Positions 47,258-55,523 of a stretch of 64,000 nucleotides of DNA are shown in pieces. The notes below the pieces were generated by a model that saw nothing but the letters and a program-made list of their open reading frames with translations, had not been told where the DNA came from and searched no databases. Positions within the stretch are counted from its first letter, which is position 1; each line of letters starts with the position of its first letter. Made by a program: the position numbers and the translations under genes. This stretch comes from Planctomycetota bacterium (GTDB lineage: Bacteria > Planctomycetota > Phycisphaerae > UBA1845). The stretch covers positions 1 to 64,000 of the forward strand of contig JACQFE010000017.1 in the NCBI GenBank assembly GCA_016200265.1, in the 5' to 3' direction.

Positions 47258-48313
47258 TTATCGATGAGGCCCGCTGTGGGCGGAATTCGGCGGCAGATCG
47301 ACAGGGTGCAATTGAATTTCGAGAACCGCCCGAGCAAACGAAATCTTTAATCGTGCGTCGTCCGTCGAATCGAGTGCTCGTTGGAGCGCGGGGATCGCGT
47401 CGCGCAGACCGATCGCACCCAACGCCGCTGCGGCAAGTTGCCGCGTCCGCAAAATCTGGTCCGCCGGTGGATCGTCACGATCTTCGTGCAATTGCTTCGT
47501 GGTTTGGAGTCCTTGCATGGCAATCGAATATCCATCGTCGGACCCGCAAGTGCCCAAGCCCCGTGCGGCCGCGAGCTTCGTCTCCAGATGCTCCGCGTGC
47601 GTCAATTTGTAGCGATATGTGTCGATCAGCGATCGATCCTTCGTCGCAATGAGAGCGATCAAGGCGAGGACTTCTTCCGATCCCACGCCGCTGTTCGCTC
47701 GAAACGTCAACTCCTGCCGAGCTTCCTTATTACCGAGGCGAGCCATCGCCTCCAGAACGTTCTGGCGCACACCTGGGTCCGAATCACGCATTGCACGAGC
47801 CAGCACTTTGATGGCCCCTTGTTCTCCGAGCAAACCCATGACCATCGCCGCATTGCGGCGCACGCTAATATCCGAATTTTGCAGCAGGTAACCCGTCAGC
47901 TCGCCCGTGCGATCCGTTCGTCCCAGCCGATGCCGGGCGAACAGAGCGGCCAATCGCACGCTGGCGTTCTCATCGCGCAGCTTCTGTTCGACGGTTTCCG
48001 CCGCCGCTCGATCTCCGAGCATGCCCGCCGCAACGCATGCTGCAAACCGCACCGCGGGATTCCCATCTAGAAGCGCCGAACGAATCCATGATTTGGCATT
48101 TTCTCCACCAACGGATTCAAGCGCTTCGACAGCCTGAACACGAACGATTGGATTTGTCGGATCTTGAATGCCGCTCGTCAACACCTCCATCGCTGATTGT
48201 TGAAGGTCGGTCGGCGGCTCGCTTCTGAATTCCGTCTGTGCCGGCGCCACGCACCCAAGGACAAGCGAAACGACACCGACGCACGTGAACTTGAATGGCG
48301 ATGGTATTTGCAT
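47258..48313 (-). CDS. HEAT-repeat lipoprotein
   Basis: A 351-residue protein with a lipoprotein signal (LVLGC at about residues 17-21) and about eight HEAT-like helical repeats, such as NPAVRFAACVAAGMLGDRAA, NASVRLAALFARHRLG and DPGVRQNVLEAMARLGNKEA. HEAT arrays bind proteins; an anchor in the cell envelope beside mreD and mrdA suggests a structural partner of the elongasome. It is cotranscribed: 5 bases before mreD and 20 bases after tatC. Its exact role is unknown. Confidence 0.82.
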   Translation of the reverse strand: MQIPSPFKFTCVGVVSLVLGCVAPAQTEFRSEPPTDLQQSAMEVLTSGIQDPTNPIVRVQAVEALESVGGENAKSWIRSALLDGNPAVRFAACVAAGMLGDRAAAETVEQKLRDENASVRLAALFARHRLGRTDRTGELTGYLLQNSDISVRRNAAMVMGLLGEQGAIKVLARAMRDSDPGVRQNVLEAMARLGNKEARQELTFRANSGVGSEEVLALIALIATKDRSLIDTYRYKLTHAEHLETKLAAARGLGTCGSDDGYSIAMQGLQTTKQLHEDRDDPPADQILRTRQLAAAALGAIGLRDAIPALQRALDSTDDARLKISFARAVLEIQLHPVDLPPNSAHSGPHR

Positions 48314-48333
48314 GGAAGCTTAAAACCGGCTCG

Positions 48334-49416
48334 TTAGGCCGCTCCCATTGATTTCCTGCGCTCCGTCGACCGAGCCATAAGGAGACCCAATTCGAACAGA
48401 CCATACATCGGGACCGCAAGCAGCAACTGGCTCAACACATCAGACGTCGGCGTGAGAACAGCCGAAAGGATCGCGGCCGCAAGAATAACGTATCGGCGCG
48501 CGGCGGCCATGTCCGACGCCTTCACAATTCCGGCCCATGCAAGAAAATACACCACAATCGGGGTCTCAAACGTGAGCCCAAATGCCAAAGCGAGCATCAG
48601 CACGAAGCTCATATACTCCTGCACTGCGAACTGGCTCTGCACGACATTGCCGCTTGGACCTTTCACCAGCGGCGCTGAAAGCAATCCGTTTTTCGTCTTC
48701 ACAAGGAGCCGCTGCGAATCAGGGTCCACGCAGATCTCGCCATCGGCCGAATTCCCCGCAGCCGCGCTGCATGTGGGAATTTTCATTGCCCCGACTCTTG
48801 GATCGGCAGCCGGTGGATGCTGCGCTGGCTCTTCAGACGGCGCCTTCTGCACGATCGGTTGAGTGAAATCCGGCAACTCGAAAGTGCGATTGAACGCGAT
48901 GAGAAACTGCAACATGATCGGCAGCACAAGAAAATACAAGAACAGTACGCCCACCGCGAAAAGTGCGATCGATGACGCGAAAAGCGATCGCACGAATCGC
49001 TGCTCACGAAGATACAACCCTACCGACACAAAGCGCCAAATCTGATAGAGCACCCACGGCATCGCGATGACCAGGCCGATGCCGATGGCGGCCTTAAGAT
49101 AGGTCGTGAACATCTCCGTCGGCGAGAGTGCCTGCAAACTCGGCGGCAGGCCTTCGGCATGCTGGGCTTTCATCAGCGGGCGGATGATGTATCCAAGCAC
49201 GCGATTGGCGAGGAAGAATCCGAGGACGGACGCGATGGCCACCCCAATGAGGGCGCGAATTAGGCACGTGCGCAGTTCTTCAAGGTGCTCGCCAAACGAC
49301 ATGCGCGGCGTATCCGGCGGATCGCCATCCGGAATTAGCGGAGCAGATGGAATGGATGATGCGGAGGAATCGGTTCGTGGAACAGTCGATATGCCTCCTG
49401 ATGCGTGATCCTTCAC
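48334..49416 (-). CDS. tatC: Sec-independent translocase TatC with extended loop
   Basis: A 360-residue core subunit of the Tat pathway that recognises twin-arginine signals and moves folded proteins. Six helices, with the N-terminal SFGEHLEELR containing the essential Glu and the TPTSDVLSQ late motif. Between the third and fourth helices (about 175-265) a 90-residue hydrophilic segment with two Cys is inserted, far longer than in E. coli TatC (258 residues). The N-terminus is also extended (38 residues before the conserved part). Start is GTG. No tatA or tatB in this window. Confidence 0.92.
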   Translation of the reverse strand: MKDHASGGISTVPRTDSSASSIPSAPLIPDGDPPDTPRMSFGEHLEELRTCLIRALIGVAIASVLGFFLANRVLGYIIRPLMKAQHAEGLPPSLQALSPTEMFTTYLKAAIGIGLVIAMPWVLYQIWRFVSVGLYLREQRFVRSLFASSIALFAVGVLFLYFLVLPIMLQFLIAFNRTFELPDFTQPIVQKAPSEEPAQHPPAADPRVGAMKIPTCSAAAGNSADGEICVDPDSQRLLVKTKNGLLSAPLVKGPSGNVVQSQFAVQEYMSFVLMLALAFGLTFETPIVVYFLAWAGIVKASDMAAARRYVILAAAILSAVLTPTSDVLSQLLLAVPMYGLFELGLLMARSTERRKSMGAA

Positions 49417-49490
49417 CCCCGCGATCTTAGAAACTCAATTTCGCAGCGTCAAAGTGAAAAGAGCAAACATCATCTTTTTCGGGCAACAAG

Positions 49491-49755
49491 TCAGCCACCA
49501 TGGAGGCGATCGGCGTATTTCAAAGGAACGTCCGGCAATCCGCTGGTCGATGGAGCCTCATTTCCAATGCGAAGCAAGAACGCCCCATGGATTTGCTTGC
49601 GAGATTCTGCGTGCTTATTCACGAGGTCGCAGAACCTCTCCACCTGCGACTCCGGTATGATGTATCGGCGTTCCCCCCAGTGGATCAGGTAAACCGTATC
49701 CTCTAATTCATGGAAATCCGTCGGATCGCTTCGGTCCCCATTCGATCTTCTCCAT
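49491..49755 (-). pseudogene. Frameshifted small protein gene
   Basis: Two reading frames join into one product: MEKIEWGPKRSDGFP followed by stop in one, and HELEDTVYLIHWGERRYIIPE onward in the next, which runs to a stop at 49491 (product about 84 residues). The long ATG-less frame has a coding-like pattern (GAFLLRIGNEAPSTSGLPDVPLKYADRL). A loss of one T in GGATTTCC would restore it. The tatC gene begins 75 bases later. I read this as a frameshifted, perhaps recently inactivated gene or a sequencing error; the family is unknown. Confidence 0.55.
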
Positions 49756-49774
49756 TCGCTCTTCGATCTTGCCG

Positions 49775-50665
49775 TCAGCGAACCAGTCCCCGTTGGCGGA
49801 AGTAGTTCAGGATGATCTGATCAAACGGCACGTTCGTGCTGGTGAACATGTAGTTCACGCCGCGGCGGGTGCAATGATCTTTCAGCCGCTCGCAATAGGC
49901 CTGCAGCGTGCGGCGGTAGCGGGCGAGCAGGGCGTGGCTGACGGTAATCTCGGCCACATCGTCGTCCTCCACATCGGTCAGCCGCAGGTCGCCGGTGAAC
50001 GGCGGATCGATCTCATCCGGACTGAGCACGTGGAGCGCGTACACGTCGTACTTGCGGCCCATGAGATAACGGAGTCCGTCTTCGAAGCCGGCCTTTTCCA
50101 TGAAGTCGCTGATCAGGATCACGATGCCGGGTTGCGGATGGCGGATGGCGAATTGCTTGGCGGCCGCGGGCAGATTGCTCACGCCGTCGGACGCGAGCTT
50201 GGCCAGAAATTCGATCGCTTTGAACATCCATCGTCTTCCGCGAATTCCGGCGAGCTGATCGTGCAGGCCGTCGGCGTAGGCGTAGAGGCTGACGCGATCG
50301 AAGTTGCACAGGCCGATGTAGGCGAGTGCGGCCGCGACGCGGCGGGCGTAGAGCGATTTTATAGGCTGGCCGAAGTCCATGCTCTTCGAGGTGTCAATGA
50401 GGATGCTGACGTGCAGGTCTTCTTCCTGCAGGAAGAGCTTGATGAAGAGGCGTTCGAGGCGGGCGTAGATGTTCCAGTCGAGAAAGCGAAGGTCGTCGCC
50501 GGAGACGTAGTTGCGATAATCGGCGAACTCGACGGACTCGCCGCGACGCTTGGTCAGCCGCTCACCGTGCATTTTCCCCGCGAACATCTTGCGACTGACC
50601 AGCGAAAGCTGATCCAGCCGAGCGATGAAGTCAGGGGAGAGAAGTTCAACAGACGTATCGATCAT
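49775..50665 (-). CDS. DUF58 protein (VWA-like)
   Basis: A 296-residue protein with the DUF58 signature (EFADYRNYVSGDDLRFLDWNIYAR) at about 48-70 and a von Willebrand A-like core with the MIDAS DTSKS. DUF58 proteins occur with MoxR ATPases and Bat VWA proteins, and are thought to interact with MoxR in metal insertion or chaperone roles. In this locus MoxR lies 2.7 kb upstream rather than next door; a second DUF58 start, truncated, lies between. The frameshifted small gene follows. Confidence 0.9.
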   Translation of the reverse strand: MIDTSVELLSPDFIARLDQLSLVSRKMFAGKMHGERLTKRRGESVEFADYRNYVSGDDLRFLDWNIYARLERLFIKLFLQEEDLHVSILIDTSKSMDFGQPIKSLYARRVAAALAYIGLCNFDRVSLYAYADGLHDQLAGIRGRRWMFKAIEFLAKLASDGVSNLPAAAKQFAIRHPQPGIVILISDFMEKAGFEDGLRYLMGRKYDVYALHVLSPDEIDPPFTGDLRLTDVEDDDVAEITVSHALLARYRRTLQAYCERLKDHCTRRGVNYMFTSTNVPFDQIILNYFRQRGLVR

Positions 50666-50738
50666 GGCTTGTCACTATCGCGGACAGATTTGGAGAATGT
50701 GGATTCGACTATCGAGAACCCTATTTCGAATTTGCCGT

Positions 50739-51287
50739 TCATGCATTCAAAGCAAAGGGGGCCGCTCCCGATTTTGTTTGATGATGTTCCACATACCGCT
50801 CCAACAAAGTAGCTAATATTGCAAAAAGCTTCTTACTTCCTGAAACGACTTCAATGCCCCTTTGATCACATTGGAAATACCTGACAGTGCGTCCAACCCG
50901 TGGCTCTGGCGCTCCTGGTGGGCCTCCCCAATGCACTTCGCCCCCAAGCTCGTGCGAAGAAAGAGACGAAACTGGTACAGACTCCGACTCGGTGCGCCGA
51001 TCGGCTCCGCCTTCGTGATGCTCTTGGTTTCGAAAGTCAGTCATATCCTCTAGTAGCTGCCTATCCTCCGCAGCAAGAGCCGCGATGTACTTTTTATGCC
51101 ATGCTTTAAACACGCCTTTCCCTTCTTTTTCGAGGGCGTAGACCAGTGCCCGAGCCGCTGAAAGAAACGCACTTGCCAGAAAATCAGCAGCTTCCGGTTC
51201 ATTCCGCATCACGACGCGGCTCTCTGATTCCAATTTGATTAAGAAATATCGCGCTTCTCTAAGCTTCTTTTTCGCTCGTTCTATCAT
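50739..51287 (-). CDS. Hypothetical protein
   Basis: A 182-residue soluble, helical protein without a family that I recognise. N-terminus is basic (MIERAKKKLREARYFL), the C-terminus is helical and contains a conserved-looking VRYFQCDQRGIEV. It lies between the truncated and the intact DUF58 genes, so it may be part of an inserted segment. Its base use resembles the rest of the window. Confidence 0.55.
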   Translation of the reverse strand: MIERAKKKLREARYFLIKLESESRVVMRNEPEAADFLASAFLSAARALVYALEKEGKGVFKAWHKKYIAALAAEDRQLLEDMTDFRNQEHHEGGADRRTESESVPVSSLSSHELGGEVHWGGPPGAPEPRVGRTVRYFQCDQRGIEVVSGSKKLFAILATLLERYVEHHQTKSGAAPFALNA

Positions 51288-51351
51288 ACAAACACTCCAA
51301 CTTTGTGAAATGCTCTCCGTTACATGCCGGACTCGACTATTTGCTCGCGGT

Positions 51352-51447
51352 TCATCGTCCCAAGAACATTTTGCAACTGACCAGCAAGAGCTGATCGAGT
51401 CGGGCGATGAAATCGGGGGAGAGAAGTTCAGTGGTGATGTCGATCAT
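51352..51447 (-). pseudogene. Truncated 5' end of a second DUF58 gene
   Basis: Codes 31 residues, MIDITTELLSPDFIARLDQL then a stop, matching the first 31 residues of the intact DUF58 protein (MIDTSVELLSPDFIARLDQL) with scattered differences; by eye roughly 80% of bases agree. The DUF58 body is gone: the hypothetical gene at 50739-51287 follows. It looks like the remains of an older duplication or insertion, not a very recent one. Confidence 0.75.
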
Positions 51448-51486
51448 TTTTTAGAGCCGCGACCGTGAGGAAGCGGACCTCATACG

Positions 51487-52626
51487 CTATTTGTTGTGCT
51501 TTCCCGCCCATTCGCGGCACATTTGTTGAGCTTTCTCGACCTCAGTAGGTGACATATTCTTTTCAACTTCATCGCGGGCCGATCTAGCGGTATTATCCCC
51601 ATTGGCCGCGCAAAGGTTTAACCACATATACGCTAAGATGTTGTCCTTGGGCACACCGACGCCAATGGCATAATTCAAGCCAATCGCACACTGCGCATTT
51701 GTGTCTCCTTGTTCGGCAGCCTTGCGGCACCATGACACGGACTCGATTTCATCCTTCGGAATTCCACGACCAGCAGAATAGCATACACAAAGCTTGTATT
51801 GTGCACGCGCATCTCCCTGCAGAGCTGCCCGGCGGTACCATACAAATGCCTCTTTTTCATCCCTTGGTAAGCCGAGACCCATTTCATAAAACTCTCCGAG
51901 CCACCATTGAGATGACGCCATCCCCTGCTCCGCAGACTTTCGAAACCAGTTGGCCGCCTTTGTTTCGTCCTTGCCAACTATCTTGCCGTTCGCATAGCAA
52001 AGCCCAAGAAAATATTGAGCCTGCGCGTTCCCCTGCTCAGCGGCTCTGCGCTGCCAATTGAAGTCGTCCTCCTCTTGTTCCTTTGTTAACTTGAATCCTT
52101 CCTTGTTGACACGCTCAAGCATTGTGCGTGCATCTGTAGAGCCTTGATCTGCCGCCTTGCGAAGCCATGCGAAAGCCTGCTGTTCGTCTTTTGGCACTCC
52201 TACTCCGAACGCATAACACACAGCCAAGAAATATTGGCCATCTGAATCGCCATGTTCGGCAGCCTTGCGGAATGACGAGACTGCCATCTTCTCGTCTTTT
52301 TCAAGTCCGATCCCCCTAAGGTAGCAACTGCCTAAACCAACCTGTGCCAACGCATTCTCTTGATCAGCGGCTTTGTGTAGCCAAGTCAACCCTTCAGTGC
52401 AATTCGTAGGACCCTCATCGCCTATACATAACAACCAGCCAAGTGCAGCCTGTGCGTCGGTCTCGCCCGACTTCGCACGATGGCGCAGGCTGTCAACATC
52501 ATGGCGCGAATTCGTCTGCGGCGCATTAATGGTTTTCTTTTGATCAGAATCTGCGCGTTGTTGTCCACTCACGAATGAACTTGCGGTGATGATTAACAGC
52601 CCAATTTGAAAGCGAGTTCGATTCAT
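51487..52626 (-). CDS. Secreted SEL1-like repeat protein
   Basis: A 379-residue protein with a signal peptide (IGLLIITASSFVSG) and 8-9 SEL1-type repeats of about 36 residues, e.g. AEHGDSDGQYFLAVCYAFGVGVPKDE and AEQGNAQAQYFLGLCYANGKIVGKDE (shortened here to their cores). SEL1 repeats form alpha-solenoids that bind proteins, often in periplasmic signalling. The start ATG at 52626 is preferred over 52647, where added residues precede the signal peptide. DUF2283 gene ends 13 bases upstream. Confidence 0.87.
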   Translation of the reverse strand: MNRTRFQIGLLIITASSFVSGQQRADSDQKKTINAPQTNSRHDVDSLRHRAKSGETDAQAALGWLLCIGDEGPTNCTEGLTWLHKAADQENALAQVGLGSCYLRGIGLEKDEKMAVSSFRKAAEHGDSDGQYFLAVCYAFGVGVPKDEQQAFAWLRKAADQGSTDARTMLERVNKEGFKLTKEQEEDDFNWQRRAAEQGNAQAQYFLGLCYANGKIVGKDETKAANWFRKSAEQGMASSQWWLGEFYEMGLGLPRDEKEAFVWYRRAALQGDARAQYKLCVCYSAGRGIPKDEIESVSWCRKAAEQGDTNAQCAIGLNYAIGVGVPKDNILAYMWLNLCAANGDNTARSARDEVEKNMSPTEVEKAQQMCREWAGKHNK

Positions 52627-52639
52627 GTTGCACTCGGGC

Positions 52640-52825
52640 TTAGGCACTCAAATTAAGTGAGCCATGCATCCGCGTGGATGCATCGAGAATAGTTATCCCG
52701 ACGACCTTTTTTCCTCGCCGATGAATGATAGTTCCATCGTCGCGCATTTCACTGTCCGCGGCGCGTTGCGGGTGATCGAGTGAAAAATAGGCAACATCCG
52801 CATCCACGTCATGGCGATAGAACAT
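52640..52825 (-). CDS. DUF2283 protein
   Basis: A 61-residue protein fully matching DUF2283: YRHDVDADVAYFSLD at the start, then GTIIHRRGKKVVGITILDAS. These small proteins of unknown role are often near toxin-antitoxin or mobile regions. The start ATG at 52825 removes an upstream extension that is encoded by hairpin repeats (MRERAGVRV-type). It precedes the SEL1 gene. Confidence 0.75.
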   Translation of the reverse strand: MFYRHDVDADVAYFSLDHPQRAADSEMRDDGTIIHRRGKKVVGITILDASTRMHGSLNLSA

Positions 52826-52952
52826 ATTCCGAACAGGCAGGCGGGTCAATGGAGGGACGGCGCGGAGGATCGCGGCGATGTCGCGTAGTCGTTCCTGTTG
52901 GTTGGATTTTGAGCTTCGCACTTTGATACTGCCCGTCACCCTCACCCCCGCC

Positions 52953-53102
52953 CTCTCCCTCAAAAGGGAGAGGAGGTTGGTTGGGGTGCTCGTTTTCCAG
53001 GGGTTGCGGTCGCCTTTGGCGACCTGACCCCTGGCTACATTCGTTGACCCCTCCGGGGTCCGTCACATGCACTCGTTGGCACTGGCGGGCGAGCCGCCAG
53101 TG
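52953..53102. repeat. Four hairpin elements in a 570-base spacer
   Basis: CTCTCCCT/AGGGAGAG (52953-52972); nested CCAGGGGT(GGTCGCC ttt GGCGACC)ACCCCTGG (52997-53034); GACCCC/GGGGTC (53046-53060); CACTGGCGG/CCGCCAGTG (53080-53102). With the two parS sites these occupy most of 52826-53396, which has no gene. Confidence 0.8.
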
Positions 53103-53197
53103 GCACCCGTGTGATCGACGAAAACATGAATTCCGGCGATCACCCACAAGATTCGCCGCGAAGCGAAGTTTCGCACGTCCAAACACCCGCCAAACCT

Positions 53198-53213
53198 TGT
53201 TTCACGTGAAACA
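53198..53213. promoter_or_regulatory. parS centromere site 1 (perfect)
   Basis: TGTTTCACGTGAAACA, a perfect 16-bp palindrome equal to the bacterial parS consensus bound by ParB. It lies in a gene-free spacer upstream of moxR's 3' end. Confidence 0.88.
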
Positions 53214-53228
53214 GATTTACGCAAAGCT

Positions 53229-53244
53229 CGTTTCACGTGAAACA
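53229..53244. promoter_or_regulatory. parS centromere site 2
   Basis: CGTTTCACGTGAAACA, the 14-bp GTTTCACGTGAAAC core intact and one outer base changed. Centred 31 bases from site 1, about three helical turns, so two ParB dimers could bind on the same face. Confidence 0.83.
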
Positions 53245-53396
53245 AATCTGCGCGAATCTGCGTCATCTGCGGTTACGTTTTTTCGCTGCCCGTCGCTTGC
53301 GCTCCAGGTTCGCTTGGGTCGCGCGAACTGAAGTTCGCGGCTCGCTATCGTCTTCCGCAATTCAGCATTCCGAATTCACCATTCCGCATTCGGCAT

Positions 53397-54399
<1,003 letters not shown>

Positions 54400-54416
<17 letters not shown>

Positions 54417-54750
54417 TTGTGCGCTCCTTTGTTTGTGAATGCGTGTTACTTTCCGCTATGTTTTGAAATCTCTTGACACCCCTGTTTAAGTAGATAATTC
54501 CGAACAGGAGCATGAAGGTATAGAAGACCCAGCCTATCCAGGAGAGCTGCGGGCGTGTTCGCATCATCCAAATCGTAAAGACGCAATTTGCAACCAAGAT
54601 GCACCAAGCTATTGCAGCGGTTCGCAAGTACCAACGCCTCAATGCGGGTGTTTTCATGGAACGCATGGGGAGGAATGTCCCGAACAAACCGCCCAGGATT
54701 CCTACGATCCCGCCAACTAATCCTACAATTTCACCATTGGTCATTCGCAT
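54400..54750 (-). CDS. Small membrane protein
   Basis: A 116-residue protein with three transmembrane segments (about 9-30, 43-63, 71-90) and a hydrophilic tail. Its stop is inside the start of moxR, a 17-base overlap suggesting translational coupling. No known family; it may belong to the MoxR locus. Start could be 6 bases later, at a second Met. Confidence 0.65.
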
Positions 54751-54801
54751 GTCTCGCTACGACGTTTCAATCAACTAGGAAGTTGCATCCACAGCGCGTT
54801 G

Positions 54802-55140
54802 CTATTTCGGCGGCGGGAGAAGCTTCGCAATGATCTCACCAACCTCCGGAGCCTTGACTGTCGCAATATCCCAAACGAGGTCGAGATCGACTTCGTCATA
54901 TTGGTGGATTAGCACGTCGCGTAGGCCGGCCATGTCTTTCCATGGCAGCTCCGGGTGTGCGCTTCGAAATGCAGTGGAAAGGCGCTTTGTGACTTCGCCG
55001 ACGATTTCGAGCTGACGAACCACCGCAGATGATAGTTGATTGTCCGCCAGGAACTCATCCTTGGACCGTTTTCCGAGAAACGATGCGATCTCGCGGCAGG
55101 CGACGTAAATGTCCGCAAGATAAACGGAATCACGGTCCAT
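54802..55140 (-). CDS. HepT-like toxin of an MntA-HepT pair
   Basis: A 112-residue HEPN/DUF86 protein with the RNase motif RDVLIHQY (RxxxxHxY) at about 74-81. In related systems HepT is an RNase whose Tyr is modified by the partner nucleotidyltransferase. Its ATG overlaps the end of the upstream gene by 11 bases, as in known pairs. No sign that this pair is part of a larger island, although a rearranged MoxR locus surrounds it. Confidence 0.88.
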   Translation of the reverse strand: MDRDSVYLADIYVACREIASFLGKRSKDEFLADNQLSSAVVRQLEIVGEVTKRLSTAFRSAHPELPWKDMAGLRDVLIHQYDEVDLDLVWDIATVKAPEVGEIIAKLLPPPK

Positions 55141-55450
55141 AGACCACTACGGCAGAATCCAGAATGCTTTTTCGCCGGATCCAGTTTCGACTTCGTTCAA
55201 TTGCGCGACGAGGCACAATATCGACCCGTCGGCTCAACAGAGACGAGAGGTCGTCCTGAATCTGCGTGTACTTTCGTCCCCAGGGTCCGGGATCGTCGTT
55301 CTCAAAAGTAATCAGAAAATCGACATCGCTACCCGGACTAAAATCGTCGCGCAACACCGACCCAAACACGGCCAGTTCCTTGACGCCGAATTTTCGGCAG
55401 ACTTCGCCAATTTCAGTTAGAGGCAATAATGAAGGCACATTGCGAACCAT
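55130..55450 (-). CDS. MntA-like nucleotidyltransferase antitoxin
   Basis: A 106-residue minimal nucleotidyltransferase with GSVLRDDFSPGSDVDFL at about 30-46, the GSxRxxxxxxSDxDF active site. The antitoxin adds AMP to HepT in studied examples. It sits directly upstream of and overlaps the HepT-like gene, completing the toxin-antitoxin module. Confidence 0.88.
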   Translation of the reverse strand: MVRNVPSLLPLTEIGEVCRKFGVKELAVFGSVLRDDFSPGSDVDFLITFENDDPGPWGRKYTQIQDDLSSLLSRRVDIVPRRAIERSRNWIRRKSILDSAVVVYGP

Positions 55451-55523
55451 ATTGTCATGGTAATCCGCGATGGGTACTCGTCAAAGTACAAAGGAAGAAA
55501 TCCTCTTGATTGTCAATCATTTT

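Noticed and set aside
49769-50812. 347-codon plus-strand open frame
   Set aside because: It is the antisense of DUF58, whose motifs are intact.
52826-52963. Longer start for the DUF2283 protein
   Set aside because: Extension is encoded by the CTCTCCCT hairpin (MRERAGVRV type), a common false start.
52826-53396. Replication origin at the parS cluster
   Set aside because: No cluster of DnaA boxes or dnaA/dnaN genes recognised; parS alone does not mark oriC.
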